A stretch of 64,000 nt of DNA from Sphingomonas morindae (lineage in GTDB: Bacteria; Pseudomonadota; Alphaproteobacteria; Sphingomonadales; Sphingomonadaceae), in NCBI RefSeq assembly GCF_023822065.1, contig NZ_CP084930.1, positions 1,504,001 through 1,568,000 on the forward strand, given 5' to 3'. Below the pieces are notes generated by a model. It worked only from the letters and a program-made list of their open reading frames with translations, was not told the DNA's origin and did no database searches. Positions 9,165-18,740 of the stretch are shown piece by piece; the first letter of the stretch is position 1; the number at the start of each line of letters is the position of its first letter. Both the position numbers and the translations under genes were made by a program.

Positions 9165-11527
9165 AGTTCACCCTATCCTGGCTGAAGAGCCATCTCGATA
9201 CCGAGGCGGACGCCGCGCGGGTGGCCGATGCGCTGACGCGGATCGGGCTGGAGGTGGAGAGCGTCTCCAACCCCGCCGATGCGCTGCGCGCCTTCACCAT
9301 CGCGCGCGTGCTCACCGCCGCGCCGCATCCCCAGGCGGATAAGCTGCAGGTCCTGTCGGTCGATGCCGGCGGCGGGCCGCTCCAGGTGGTGTGCGGCGCG
9401 CCCAATGCGCGTGCCGGGCTGGTCGGCATTTTCGGACCGCCGGGCGCCTATGTGCCGGGGCCGGGCATCACGCTCAAGGTCGCCGCGATCCGGGGTGTCG
9501 AATCGAACGGCATGATGTGCTCGTTCCGGGAATTGGAGCTCGGCGAGGATCATGACGGCATCGTCGAACTGCCGGCGGACGCGCCGGTCGGCACCGCCTA
9601 TGCCGAATGGGCGGGGCTGGACGATCCGCTGTTCGATGTCGCGATCACGCCCAACCGTCAGGATTGCATGGGCGTGCGCGGCATCGCGCGCGATCTCGCC
9701 GCCTTCGGGCTTGGCCGGCTGCGGCCGCTGGCGGTGCCGTCCATCACCGCCGAAGGGCCGGCCAGCATCGCGATCGATACCGAGGACGCGGCGGGCTGCC
9801 CGGCGCTGTATGGCCGCACCGTCGCGGGCCTGCGCAATCCGGCCTCCCCCGCCTGGCTCGAGCGGCGGCTGAAGAGCATCGGCCAGCGGCCGATCTCGGC
9901 GCTGGTCGATATCACCAATTTCCTGATGTTCGATCTCGGCCGTCCGCTGCACGTCTATGATCGCGCCAAGCTCGGCGCGCGGCTGGTCGCGCGTCGCGCG
10001 CGCGCGGGCGAAACCGTGCTGGCGCTCAACGGCAAGCGCTACACGCTCGGCGACCGCATGACGGTGATTGCCGATGAGCGCGCGGTGCACGATATCGGCG
10101 GCATCATGGGCGGCGAGGAGAGCGGCGTGTCCGCCGACACGCGCGAGATCGTGATCGAGTGCGCCTATTTCGATCCGGATACGATCGCCCTCACCGGCCA
10201 GGCGCTGGGCCTTGGCTCCGATGCGCGGAGCCGCTTCGAGCGCGGGGTCGATCCCGCCTTTCTCGACGATGCGCTCGCCATCGCCACCGGGCTGGTGCTG
10301 GATCTGTGCGGCGGCGTGGCGAGCGCGCCCGTCCGCGCCGGCACGCCGCCGCTCGCATCGCGCCGCATCGCCTATGATCCGGCGAAATGCCTCGCCCTTG
10401 CCGGGCTGGACGTGCCGGAGGAGACACAGCGCGCGCTGCTCGAGCGGCTCGGCTTCGCGATCGGGCCGGACTGGACGGTGACGGTGCCGAGCTGGCGCCG
10501 CGACGTGGATGGCGCCGCCGATCTGGTCGAGGAGGTGATCCGTCTCCATGGTCTGGAGAAGGTGCCCGCCACGCCGCTGCCGCGCGCGGCCGGCGTGGCG
10601 CGGCCCACCGCCAGCCCCGAGCAGAGGCTGGAGCGCCGGCTGCGTCGCGCCGCCGCCGCGCGCGGCTTCTGCGAGGCGGTGACGTGGAGCTTCCTGTCGG
10701 ACAAGGAGGCGTCTGCCATGGGCGGCGGCAGCTGGACGCTCGCCAATCCGATCAGCGAGGAGCTGAAGGTGATGCGGCCCTCGCTGCTGCCCGGCCTGGC
10801 CCGCGCCGCCCAGCGCAACCGCGATCGCGGCGCCACCGGCGTGCGCCTGTTCGAGCTTGGCCGGCGCTATCTGGACGAGGGCGAGCGGCCGACGCTGGCG
10901 GTGCTGATCGCCGGCGAGGCGAGCCCGCGCGACTGGCGGACGGGCCGCGCCCGCCCCGCCGACGCCTATGACGCCAAGGCGGAGGCGATCGCCCTGCTCG
11001 CCGCCGCCGGGGTGCCGGTGGAACGGCTCCAGCTCGTCGGTCCCGGCGGCCCGCACTGGCATCCCGGCCGCTCGGGCCAACTCGGGCTCGGGCCCAAGAT
11101 GGTGCTGGCGCGCTTCGGCGAGCTGCATCCCGATACGCTGCGCGCGCTCGATGTGGAGGGGCCGCTGGTCGCCGCCGAACTCTATCTCGATGCGATTCCC
11201 GCGCGGCGGGAGAGCGGCCGGGCGCGCGCCGGCTATGCGCCGCCGCCGCTCCAGCCGGTGCGGCGCGATTTCGCCTTCCTGCTGCCCGAGGCGGTGCCCG
11301 CGGACAAGCTGCTGCGCGCGGTGGCGGGCGCGGACAAGCAGGCGATCACCCAGGTCCGGCTGTTCGATGTCTTCACCGGCGCGGGCGTCGGCGAGGGGAT
11401 GAAATCGTTGGCGGTGGAGGTGCTGCTCCAGCCGCAGGACAAGAGCTTCGCCGAGGCGGATCTGAAGGCGATCGCCGACAGGGTGGTGGCGGCCGCCGCC
11501 AAGCTGGGCGCGACGCTGCGCGGCTGA
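9161..11527 (+). CDS. pheT: Phenylalanyl-tRNA synthetase beta subunit
   Basis: 788 residues starting at GTG 9161, which overlaps the pheS TGA. Domains in order: EMAP-type tRNA-binding fold (about 40-150, with [15 protein letters not shown]), B3/B4 editing region, B5, catalytic-like core and a C-terminal anticodon-binding FDX-ACB domain beginning at [12 protein letters not shown]. The subunit binds and proofreads tRNA-Phe for PheS. Length and order are normal. The transcript ends at the bidirectional terminator about 45 nt downstream. Confidence 0.97.
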   Translation: MKFTLSWLKSHLDTEADAARVADALTRIGLEVESVSNPADALRAFTIARVLTAAPHPQADKLQVLSVDAGGGPLQVVCGAPNARAGLVGIFGPPGAYVPGPGITLKVAAIRGVESNGMMCSFRELELGEDHDGIVELPADAPVGTAYAEWAGLDDPLFDVAITPNRQDCMGVRGIARDLAAFGLGRLRPLAVPSITAEGPASIAIDTEDAAGCPALYGRTVAGLRNPASPAWLERRLKSIGQRPISALVDITNFLMFDLGRPLHVYDRAKLGARLVARRARAGETVLALNGKRYTLGDRMTVIADERAVHDIGGIMGGEESGVSADTREIVIECAYFDPDTIALTGQALGLGSDARSRFERGVDPAFLDDALAIATGLVLDLCGGVASAPVRAGTPPLASRRIAYDPAKCLALAGLDVPEETQRALLERLGFAIGPDWTVTVPSWRRDVDGAADLVEEVIRLHGLEKVPATPLPRAAGVARPTASPEQRLERRLRRAAAARGFCEAVTWSFLSDKEASAMGGGSWTLANPISEELKVMRPSLLPGLARAAQRNRDRGATGVRLFELGRRYLDEGERPTLAVLIAGEASPRDWRTGRARPADAYDAKAEAIALLAAAGVPVERLQLVGPGGPHWHPGRSGQLGLGPKMVLARFGELHPDTLRALDVEGPLVAAELYLDAIPARRESGRARAGYAPPPLQPVRRDFAFLLPEAVPADKLLRAVAGADKQAITQVRLFDVFTGAGVGEGMKSLAVEVLLQPQDKSFAEADLKAIADRVVAAAAKLGATLRG

Positions 11528-11565
11528 AGGCCGGCCCTGCGGGCGCCGCCCGTGGGGCCGATACG

Positions 11566-11595
11566 AAAAAGGGCGGCGCGAACGGCCGCCCTTTT
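11566..11595. terminator. Bidirectional terminator between pheT and carD
   Basis: Stem GGGCGGC (11571-11577) pairs with GCCGCCC (11585-11591) around a 7-nt loop, flanked by AAAAA on the left and TTTT on the right, so it reads as an intrinsic terminator on both strands for the convergent pheST and carD transcripts. Confidence 0.85.
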
Positions 11596-11617
11596 CCACA
11601 TTTACCGGACCATGATG

Positions 11618-12136
11618 CTATTTATTGTGGATCGCCGCGGCTTCGCGGAGGATCTCGAGGATCTTCTCCTGCGCGCGGGTCTCGTCGGTCTCTTCCATCG
11701 CGGCCAGTTCCCGCGCGAGGCGGCTGGTCGCCCCCTCGAAGATCTGCCGCTCGGAATAGCTCTGCTCGGGCTGATCGTCGGCGCGGAACAGATCGCGCAC
11801 TACCTCGGCGATCGAGACGAGATCGCCGGAGTTGATCTTCGCCTCATATTCCTGCGCGCGGCGCGACCACATGGTGCGCTTCACCTTGGGCTTGCCCTTC
11901 AGCGTGGTGAGCGCCTCCTGCAGCGTGACGGAGGAGGACAGCTTGCGCATCCCCACCGACTCGGCCTTGTTGGTGGGCACGCGCAGAGTCATGCGCTCCT
12001 TCTCGAACCGGAGCACGTAAAGTTCCAGTTTAGCGCCCGCGATCTCCTGGCTTTGCAGTTCGATCACGCGCCCGACGCCGTGCTTGGGATAGACGACATA
12101 GTCGCCGACGTCGAAAATCAGCGCCTTGGCAGCCAT
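11618..12136 (-). CDS. carD: CarD/CdnL-family RNA polymerase-binding regulator
   Basis: 172 residues. The N-terminal RNAP-interaction Tudor-like domain is clear: FDVGDYVVYPKHGVGRV at 9-25, then LYVLRFEKERMTLRVPTNKAE, and the helical C-terminal DNA-binding part with TMWSRRAQEYEAKINSGD. CarD/CdnL proteins stabilise open complexes, chiefly at rRNA and growth-related promoters. The ATG at 12136 is preceded by GGAAAGG; the frame upstream of it (to 12415) has no family resemblance. Preceded by an unusually long spacer of about 205 bp after fdxA, suggesting its own promoter. Confidence 0.93.
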   Translation of the reverse strand: MAAKALIFDVGDYVVYPKHGVGRVIELQSQEIAGAKLELYVLRFEKERMTLRVPTNKAESVGMRKLSSSVTLQEALTTLKGKPKVKRTMWSRRAQEYEAKINSGDLVSIAEVVRDLFRADDQPEQSYSERQIFEGATSRLARELAAMEETDETRAQEKILEILREAAAIHNK

Positions 12137-12235
12137 TGTGTACCTTTCCGGAATTAAGCCGGCGATTCCGCGCAATCCACGCGACGCCATGGCCGCGCGG
12201 CCACGGGGCAATGCACCGGCCACCCACGTCAAAGA

Positions 12236-12274
12236 GGGATGGCCTGTTCCCCGCACGACGGAAAAGGCCATCCC
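12236..12274 (-). terminator. Hairpin between fdxA and carD
   Basis: Minus-strand GGGATGGCC (12274-12266) pairs perfectly with GGCCATCCC (12244-12236); the 21-nt loop contains a further TTTCC/GGGAA pairing. It is followed by TCTTTG, a weak U-tract. It may end the fdxA transcript or form a structure in the carD leader. Confidence 0.5.
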
Positions 12275-12341
12275 CCGACGGGTAGGCCTTATACCACAAT
12301 TAAGGATCGAATGGTAGGCGCTCCGCCCGGAAAAGCGCGGG

Positions 12342-12680
12342 TCAGTCGCCCTGGCCGGGTTCGGGCGAGAAGAACTTCTCATATTTGCCCTCGACCGCCT
12401 TGAAGGAATCGGCATCGGCCGGCGCGTCGCGCTTGCGCGTGATGTTGGGCCATTGCGCCGAGAAGCTGGCGTTCAGCTCGAGCCACTGCTCGAGCCCGCT
12501 CTCGGTATCGGGCAGGATCGCCTCAGCCGGGCATTCCGGCTCGCACACCCCGCAATCGATGCACTCATTGGGGTTGATGACGAGCATATTGTCGCCCTCG
12601 TAGAAGCAGTCCACCGGACATACCTCGACGCAATCCATATACTTGCAGCGGATGCAGGCATCGGTGACGACGTAGGTCAT
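12342..12680 (-). CDS. fdxA: 7Fe ferredoxin (3Fe-4S/4Fe-4S)
   Basis: 112 residues. Cysteines at 9, 12, 17, 21, 25, 40, 43, 46 and 50 reproduce the Azotobacter FdI pattern: C9/C17/C50 for a 3Fe-4S cluster and C21/C40/C43/C46 for a 4Fe-4S cluster. The long C-terminal tail after residue 60 is typical of this FdxA family in proteobacteria. It should be a low-potential electron carrier; the redox partner is not indicated by context. It follows the S4-domain gene by 61 nt on the same strand. Confidence 0.93.
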   Translation of the reverse strand: MTYVVTDACIRCKYMDCVEVCPVDCFYEGDNMLVINPNECIDCGVCEPECPAEAILPDTESGLEQWLELNASFSAQWPNITRKRDAPADADSFKAVEGKYEKFFSPEPGQGD

Positions 12681-12741
12681 GCGGGGCTAACTCTTCAGGC
12701 GGACAATGGACGGGCCCTGCTAGTGGCAGTGCCGCACCGGG

Positions 12742-13014
12742 TCAACCGGCCGCGCCTAGTTCCGTGTAGCAGGCCTGCGCCTCGGGCGCCGGGCCGCGCC
12801 GCTGCGGCAGCGCCTCCACCCGGACGATGCGGACATCGCCGCCGATCGGCAGGCCCAATATCGAGCCGACCCGCACCGCCGCCGCCGGCTTGCTCACCGG
12901 ACGGCCATCGATCCGGACATGGCCTTCGCCCACAATGCTCTGGGCGAGGCTGCGCGTCTTGGCGAAGCGCGCGAACCACAGGAAGCGATCGAGCCGGATC
13001 GAGGTTTCAGCCAT
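12742..13014 (-). CDS. S4-domain RNA-binding protein (Hsp15-like)
   Basis: 90 residues. The S4 alpha-L motif spans RLDRFLWFARFAKTRSLAQ (7-25) and GHVRIDGRPVSKPAAAVRVGS. The family includes E. coli Hsp15, which binds stalled 50S subunits carrying nascent chains. The start ATG at 13014 overlaps the end of the helicase gene by 8 nt, and the pairing of an S4 protein with a Suv3-like helicase suggests joint RNA work, which is inference. Confidence 0.88.
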   Translation of the reverse strand: MAETSIRLDRFLWFARFAKTRSLAQSIVGEGHVRIDGRPVSKPAAAVRVGSILGLPIGGDVRIVRVEALPQRRGPAPEAQACYTELGAAG

Positions 13015-15556
13015 GCGTTCCTTCCGGAGCCAGGAGTGAGGCGAGCGAACCAAAGGCGTTGCCGGGGCGCTGCGGGCGCGGCGCCGGGCCCGGCCGTTCC
13101 GGCCGGCGGCCCCGCCACAGCCAGGCGATGGCGCTGTCATGGCCGGCGCGGTGCTGGGCGAAGCCGAGCAGCCGCATCAGCCGCGCGACGGCGGGGGGCT
13201 TGAGGCCGAGCGAGGTGGACAGCGAGGCATCGGGCACGAAGGGCCGCTTGCCCTCGCGCGCGTCATGCGCCTGGCGGGCAAGCCGCTCGACCAGATCGAC
13301 GCGCAGCATCTGGTCGCCCAGCAGCCGGAAGCCCGCGCGCCGCGCCGCGCCCGCCAGCAGCGGGCCGGGGCGATCGATCATCGCCGCGCCCGCCGGCGGC
13401 AGCGGCGGCATCATCGCCTCGTCGCGCGCGGCGGCGAGCGCCAGCCGCCAGCGGATCGGCTCGGGCTTGAGCAGCGCCGGCACGAACAGATCGAGCGTGC
13501 CGATGCGCAGCCCGAGCCGACCGACCGCGTGGCGCTGCGGCCGGTCGAGCGGCGGCAGCGCGGCGGCCACCTGCTCGCGGGCCACCACGCCCCCGCCATC
13601 CGCCAGCGGCACCAGCAGCGCGCGCACCAGCGCCGGCGTCGCCGCATCGCGCGCGGCGGCGCTGATCGTAACGAGCGGTGCGAGATGGCGGCCGATCTGC
13701 GCGTCGAGCCAGCTCCGCAGCCGCGCCGCCACCGCGCCGCGCTGCTCGGGGGAAAGCGGATCCAGCGTGCGGTGCAGCGTGATGCGCGGCTCGGTGAGCG
13801 CCTTGCCGCGGCCGAGCCGGGCGACGACATCGCCCCGCCAGAAGATCGCCACCGGCCGGCCGATATCGGTGGCGAGCGTGAAGGCCTCGTCGCCATCCTC
13901 GATCAGCGCGGCGGCGCGGCGCGCCAGCTCGGTGCCGAGCCGGCGTTCGGCGGCGGCGAGCAGCCGCTTCATATCGGCATGGCGCGCGGCGGCGTCGGCG
14001 ACGAAGCGGAAGCCGGTGAGATGGCCGATCGCCTCGTCCGCGACCAGCACCTGGCCCGCCTCGGTGATCGTCACCGGCAGCATGTCGGCGCCGCGCGCGG
14101 ACAGGTCGCGCAGCAGCACCGAGGTGCGGCGATCCACGAAGCGCTGGGTCAGCCGGTCGTGCAGCGCGTCGGACAATTTCTCCTCGAGCGCGCGGGTGCG
14201 GTCGGCCCAATGGCCCGGCTCCGCCAGCCAATCGGCGCGATGCGCGATATAGGCCCAGGTCCGCGCCGCCGCGATGCGATCGGCGAGCGTCTCGACATCG
14301 CCCTGCACCGTATCGAGCCGCGCCAGCTCGTCGGCGAACCAGCCGGCGGGGATGCGGCGGTCGCCCTCGCTGAGATGCTGGAAGATCCGCGCCACCAGCC
14401 GGGCGTGATGCTCGGGTCCGGTCTTGCGGAAATCGGGCAGGCCGCAGGCATCCCATAGCCGCTTGGTCATCGCCGCGCCGCGCGCGCGATGCGCCATGTC
14501 GGGCTCGCCCGCCAGCCGCTTGAGCACGGCGAGATCGGTGGATTGCGGCGCCGCGCGCAGGCCGGGCCGGTCGGGCCGCGCCTCCAGGCTGGCGATCAGC
14601 GCGTCGACGCCGCGGAAATCGGGCAGGCCGGTGCGCCAGTAGAGATGATCGAGCGGCGGGAACTGGTGATTCTCGATCGCGAACACCTCGTCGGGCTCGA
14701 ACAGCGCACCGCCGCCCCCCTCGCTGCCGAGCGTGCCGAAGCTGCCGTCGCGCTGGTGGCGGCCGGCGCGGCCCGCGATCTGCGCCATTTCGGGCACCGT
14801 CAGGCGGCGGCTGCGGCGGCCGTCGAACTTGCGTAGCGAGGCGAAGGCGACATGGGCGACATCCATGTTCAGCCCCATGCCGATCGCGTCGGTGGCGACG
14901 AGATAATCCACCTCGCCCGCCTGATACATGGCGACCTGCGCGTTGCGCGTGCGCGGGCTCAGCGCGCCCATCACCACCGCCGCGCCGCCGCGCAGCCGCC
15001 GCAGCATCTCGGCGACGGCATAGACCTCCTCCGCCGAGAAGGCGACGATCACCGAACGCTTGGGCAGGCGCGACAATTTCTTCGGGCCGGCATAGGAGAG
15101 GGTGGAAAAGCGCGGCCGGCCGGTGATCTCGGCGCCGGGCACCAGCGCGCGCAGCATCGGCCGCAGGCTCTCGGAGCCGAGGATCATCGTCTCCTCGCGC
15201 CCGCGCGCGCGCAGCAGCCGATCGGTGAAGACATGGCCGCGCTCGGGATCGGTGCCGAGCTGCGCCTCGTCCAGCGCGACAAAGGCGAAGTCGCGATCCA
15301 GCGGCATGCTCTCGGCGGTGGTGAGGAAGTAGCGCGCCGTGGGCGGCACGATCTTTTCCTCGCCCGTCACCAGCGCGACCTGTGCCTCGCCCTTCTGCTT
15401 GACCACGCGGTCATAGACCTCGCGCGCCAGCAGCCGCAGCGGGAACCCCATGAGACCGGAAGAATGGCCGCACATCCGCTCGATCGCGAGATGCGTCTTG
15501 CCCGTGTTGGTCGGGCCCAGCACGGCGATCAGCCGGCCATCAGGAGCGTTGCCCAT
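13007..15556 (-). CDS. Suv3-like DExH helicase
   Basis: 849 residues. Motif I is GPTNTGKTHLA near residue 14, the DExH-box variant is VALDEAQ, SAT-like and helicase C-domain residues occur in YLVATDAIGMGLNMD, and motif VI is QIAGRAGRHQRDGS. The architecture matches alphaproteobacterial helicases related to mitochondrial SUPV3L1/Suv3, an RNA/DNA helicase of the degradosome. The C-terminal 350 residues are helicase-family extension with an Arg/Pro-rich tail. It heads the helicase-S4 protein pair; a CTTGCC box lies about 40 nt upstream but the -10 is not convincing. Confidence 0.92.
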   Translation of the reverse strand: MGNAPDGRLIAVLGPTNTGKTHLAIERMCGHSSGLMGFPLRLLAREVYDRVVKQKGEAQVALVTGEEKIVPPTARYFLTTAESMPLDRDFAFVALDEAQLGTDPERGHVFTDRLLRARGREETMILGSESLRPMLRALVPGAEITGRPRFSTLSYAGPKKLSRLPKRSVIVAFSAEEVYAVAEMLRRLRGGAAVVMGALSPRTRNAQVAMYQAGEVDYLVATDAIGMGLNMDVAHVAFASLRKFDGRRSRRLTVPEMAQIAGRAGRHQRDGSFGTLGSEGGGGALFEPDEVFAIENHQFPPLDHLYWRTGLPDFRGVDALIASLEARPDRPGLRAAPQSTDLAVLKRLAGEPDMAHRARGAAMTKRLWDACGLPDFRKTGPEHHARLVARIFQHLSEGDRRIPAGWFADELARLDTVQGDVETLADRIAAARTWAYIAHRADWLAEPGHWADRTRALEEKLSDALHDRLTQRFVDRRTSVLLRDLSARGADMLPVTITEAGQVLVADEAIGHLTGFRFVADAAARHADMKRLLAAAERRLGTELARRAAALIEDGDEAFTLATDIGRPVAIFWRGDVVARLGRGKALTEPRITLHRTLDPLSPEQRGAVAARLRSWLDAQIGRHLAPLVTISAAARDAATPALVRALLVPLADGGGVVAREQVAAALPPLDRPQRHAVGRLGLRIGTLDLFVPALLKPEPIRWRLALAAARDEAMMPPLPPAGAAMIDRPGPLLAGAARRAGFRLLGDQMLRVDLVERLARQAHDAREGKRPFVPDASLSTSLGLKPPAVARLMRLLGFAQHRAGHDSAIAWLWRGRRPERPGPAPRPQRPGNAFGSLASLLAPEGTHG

Positions 15557-15709
15557 CCTGCACCCAAGGTGGCGACTGCGCGGCCGGTTGGCAAGACCGG
15601 CTCGGCGCGCGCGGGACTCGCTTCATCCTTGGTCGAACGCCGCCGCCAGGCTTAGGGCCGCCTTAACCCTGTCGGGGCACAAGCACGGATCGGTTTTGCG
15701 GGACGATCT

Positions 15710-17071
15710 ATGCAGCAAGAGGCGCGCACGGCGGGGGACATGGCGGGTCGCGTCCGGCGCCGCCCGCCCGTCGCCGGCCGCCGCGCGGGCGGCAGCCAGG
15801 GCCTGTGCGTCGATCTCGGCGCCGAGATCGGCTCGCCCGTCTGGTGGCGCGGTCTCGCCACGCTCGCCGCGATGATCGGCACGCTGCTGCATGTCGCGCC
15901 CGGACCGGAGGCGCTCGTCCCGCCCCGTCCCGCGCCGGCCGCGCCGCGCTCCGCCCCGCCCCGGATCGCGCCGGCCCCCGCCCCGGCCGCGCGCCTGCGC
16001 CTGATCGTGAGCGCCGAGACCGCGCTGCCCGCGCTGCTGATGGCGGCCGGGGTTGCGCCGGTCGAGGCGGCGCGCGCGGCGGCGCTGCTCGCGCCCGCCC
16101 AGGCGGGGCTTGCCCGCCCCGCCCCGCTCACGCTGAGCCTCGGCGCCGCCCGGCCCGGGGGTGGCCGCGCGCTGGCGCTCGCCGAGCTGCGTCCCAGCCT
16201 CGCGCTGCGGCTGCGCGTCCGCCCCCAGGCCGGAAGCCTCGTGCTGGAAAGCCGCCGGCTGGCGCTGCAGAGCGGGGCGCTGCGCCTGTCGCTGCCGATC
16301 GGGCGCAGCCTCTACCATGCCGCGCGCGATGCCGGCGTGCCGCTGCCCGCCCTGGCCGACTATCTTCGCGCGATCGCGCAGCATGTTGCGATCGAGGCGC
16401 TGCGCCCCGAGGATCGGTGCGAGATGGTGCTCGCCTATGTCCGCGCCGCCGATGGCGTCGGCGCGCCGGGCCGGCTGCTCGCGGCGGGGCTGGAGCATGA
16501 CGGCGAGCGCCTCCGCCTCGCCCGCTGGACGGATGCGGACGGTACCGAGAATTGGTTCGACGCGCAGGGGCGCGGCCCCGCTCGCGCCGGCCTCGCCTGG
16601 CCCGTCGCCGGCCAGCTCAGCTCGGGCTTCGGCATGCGCCTCCACCCGATCCTCGGCTACAGCCGGATGCACCAAGGGGTCGATCTCGCCGCGCCCGCCG
16701 GAACGCCGGTAGTGGCGGCGGAGGATGGCCAAGTCGGCTTTGCCGGCTGGCATGGCGGCCATGGCAATTATGTGCAGATCCGGCACGATCCGGCGCTGGT
16801 GAGCGGCTATGGCCATCTCAGCCGCATCCTGGTGCGTCCCGGCGAGCGCGTGCGCCAGGGCATGTTGATCGGCTATGTCGGCTCCACCGGCCTCTCGACC
16901 GGGCCGCATCTCCATTTCGAGCTGTTCCGCGATGGCGTGGCGATCGATCCGCGCACCGCGCCGCTCACCCGCACGGTCCGGCTCGGCGCGGCGGCGCTGC
17001 CCGCCTTCCGCGCCGCCTTCGCCCGGCTGGCCACGCTCCCCGTCAGCGCCCCTGGCGGCGCCAACGGTTGA
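15710..17071 (+). CDS. M23 (LytM-type) peptidoglycan endopeptidase
   Basis: 453 residues. A membrane anchor or signal segment near 45-65 (WWRGLATLAAMIGTLLHV) precedes a Pro/Ala-rich region and a C-terminal LytM domain. All zinc/catalytic residues are visible: H321-x3-D325 in MHQGVDLA, and H400-L-H402-F-E in GPHLHFELF, with GYGHLS between. It should cleave peptide crosslinks in the periplasm or activate amidases. The 3' end overlaps the convergent HerA-like gene by 29 nt. The start has only GGGA upstream and M11 is an alternative. Confidence 0.9.
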   Translation: MQQEARTAGDMAGRVRRRPPVAGRRAGGSQGLCVDLGAEIGSPVWWRGLATLAAMIGTLLHVAPGPEALVPPRPAPAAPRSAPPRIAPAPAPAARLRLIVSAETALPALLMAAGVAPVEAARAAALLAPAQAGLARPAPLTLSLGAARPGGGRALALAELRPSLALRLRVRPQAGSLVLESRRLALQSGALRLSLPIGRSLYHAARDAGVPLPALADYLRAIAQHVAIEALRPEDRCEMVLAYVRAADGVGAPGRLLAAGLEHDGERLRLARWTDADGTENWFDAQGRGPARAGLAWPVAGQLSSGFGMRLHPILGYSRMHQGVDLAAPAGTPVVAAEDGQVGFAGWHGGHGNYVQIRHDPALVSGYGHLSRILVRPGERVRQGMLIGYVGSTGLSTGPHLHFELFRDGVAIDPRTAPLTRTVRLGAAALPAFRAAFARLATLPVSAPGGANG

Positions 17072-18677
17072 TCACGCGGGCGATCGTCTCCTCCTCCTCG
17101 CCCGAGCCGCGCCACAGATCGGAGAAGAGCGGATCGCCCGAGGCGGGACGCCGCCCCTTGTCCAGCGTGTCCAGCGAGACGCGCACCGGCACCGACACGC
17201 CCTCGCCGCAGACGATGCATTCGCGGTTGCGCAGCGCCGGCACCATATCGAGGAAGCCGCGCGCGCCCTCGGGCATGGCCGCGCGGACATGCGCCTGATC
17301 GCGCTCATTGTTGAGCCGCATCGCGATGATCGTCCCGCATTGCGAGAGCACGCCCTCGGCGAGATCGGACGGGCGCTGGGTGACAAGCCCCAGCGCCACG
17401 CCATATTTCCGCCCCTCCTTGGCGATCCGCTCCAGCACGCGGCGGACCGCGGCGCCGCTCGACACCCGCTCCGAGGGCACGTAGCGATGCGCCTCCTCGC
17501 AGACGAGCAGGATCGGCCGGGTCTGTTCGTGTCGCGCCCAGATGGCATAGTCGAACACCAGCCGCGACAGCAGCGCGACCACCACCGACGTCACCTCCGA
17601 CGGCACGCCGGACACGTCGATGATCGAGATCGGCTTGCCGCGCGTCGGCAGGCGGAACAGCCGCGCCAGCGTCGAGGCCATGGTATCGCCCACCAGCATG
17701 CCGGAGAACATGAAGGCGAAGCGCGGATCGGAGCGGAGCTCGTCCAGCCGCGTCTTGATCCGGACATGCGCGCCGGTGTCGCCCGCGCGCTCCAGCTTGC
17801 CCATATCCTGCACCACGATCGCGACCAGATCGGAGAGAAGATAGGGCAAGGGGCTGTCCACCGTCACCTTGCTCATCCCCTCGGCGAGCCGGCTCTTCTG
17901 GCGCGCGGCGAGCAGGCAGCGGCCCAGCACCTCGAGGTCGCGCTGCCGCTCCGGCCCGCTCACCGTCAGCATGATCTCGGCATGCTCCTCGAAATTCATC
18001 AGCCAGTAGGGAAGCGCCAGATTCTCCACGTCGAACAGCTCGCCATAGCCGTCGAAGGCGGCGGCATATTCGCCATGGGGATCGATCATCACGACATGGC
18101 CGTCCGGCGCCGCCTCGCAGATGCGGTGCAGGATCAGCGCGAGGCTGGTCGATTTGCCGGTGCCGGTGGAGCCGACCAGCGCGAAATGGCGGCCGAGCAG
18201 CGCATCGATCTGCAGCGCGGCGCGCACATCGGCGCTGGGATGCACCATGCCGATCTCGATGTGCGGCCGCTCGTCGGCGGCGAAGATCGCGCGCAGATCG
18301 GCCGGATCGGTGGCGATCACCGCCGCCCCCGGCAGCGGATAGCGCGTCACGCCGCGACGGAAGTCGCGCAGCCCCGGCCCATCGCCGACCGGCGCCTCGC
18401 CGAGAAAATCGAGCTCGGCGATCGCCTGGTCGGGATCGGTGCGATCCAGCGTGAGGCTGCGCACCGTGCCCACCACCCAGAGCGCGCCGGTGCGGATCTT
18501 GACCTGCGCGCCCACCTCGCCCGCGCGGCCGCCGGCGGCGCCGTCGAGCGCGTGCAGCCGGGCGAGGCGGAGCAGGATCTTGGCGCCGCCGCCGGCGACA
18601 TCGAGCACGAAGCCGATCGCGCGGTCCTCGGCCGCCGCCGGCGCCGGCGCGGCCTCAAGCATGTCCGTGCCGATCAT
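17043..18677 (-). CDS. HerA/DUF87-type ATPase
   Basis: 544 residues. An N-terminal HAS-barrel-like region (1-150) is followed by a RecA/FtsK-like ATPase with Walker A GSTGTGKS at 169-176, Walker B ILLVCEEAHRYVP and a C-terminal arginine region (GLVTQRPSDLAEGVLSQCGT). This is the bacterial HerA/YjgR-like DUF87 class, DNA-translocating hexamers in characterised members. No NurA nuclease gene is adjacent, so it is a stand-alone copy and its cellular role is unknown. GAGAGAG precedes the ATG. Confidence 0.88.
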   Translation of the reverse strand: MIGTDMLEAAPAPAAAEDRAIGFVLDVAGGGAKILLRLARLHALDGAAGGRAGEVGAQVKIRTGALWVVGTVRSLTLDRTDPDQAIAELDFLGEAPVGDGPGLRDFRRGVTRYPLPGAAVIATDPADLRAIFAADERPHIEIGMVHPSADVRAALQIDALLGRHFALVGSTGTGKSTSLALILHRICEAAPDGHVVMIDPHGEYAAAFDGYGELFDVENLALPYWLMNFEEHAEIMLTVSGPERQRDLEVLGRCLLAARQKSRLAEGMSKVTVDSPLPYLLSDLVAIVVQDMGKLERAGDTGAHVRIKTRLDELRSDPRFAFMFSGMLVGDTMASTLARLFRLPTRGKPISIIDVSGVPSEVTSVVVALLSRLVFDYAIWARHEQTRPILLVCEEAHRYVPSERVSSGAAVRRVLERIAKEGRKYGVALGLVTQRPSDLAEGVLSQCGTIIAMRLNNERDQAHVRAAMPEGARGFLDMVPALRNRECIVCGEGVSVPVRVSLDTLDKGRRPASGDPLFSDLWRGSGEEEETIARVINRWRRQGR

Positions 18678-18740
18678 CCCACTCTCTCCAAGCCACGCGC
18701 TACCGTGCTGATGGCTAGGCGGCAGGGGTAAAATTTCGGT

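Noticed and set aside
9173-11599. 800-codon minus-strand frame opposite pheT
   Set aside because: No protein motif, Arg/His/Gln-rich composition of a shadow frame; pheT is unmistakable.
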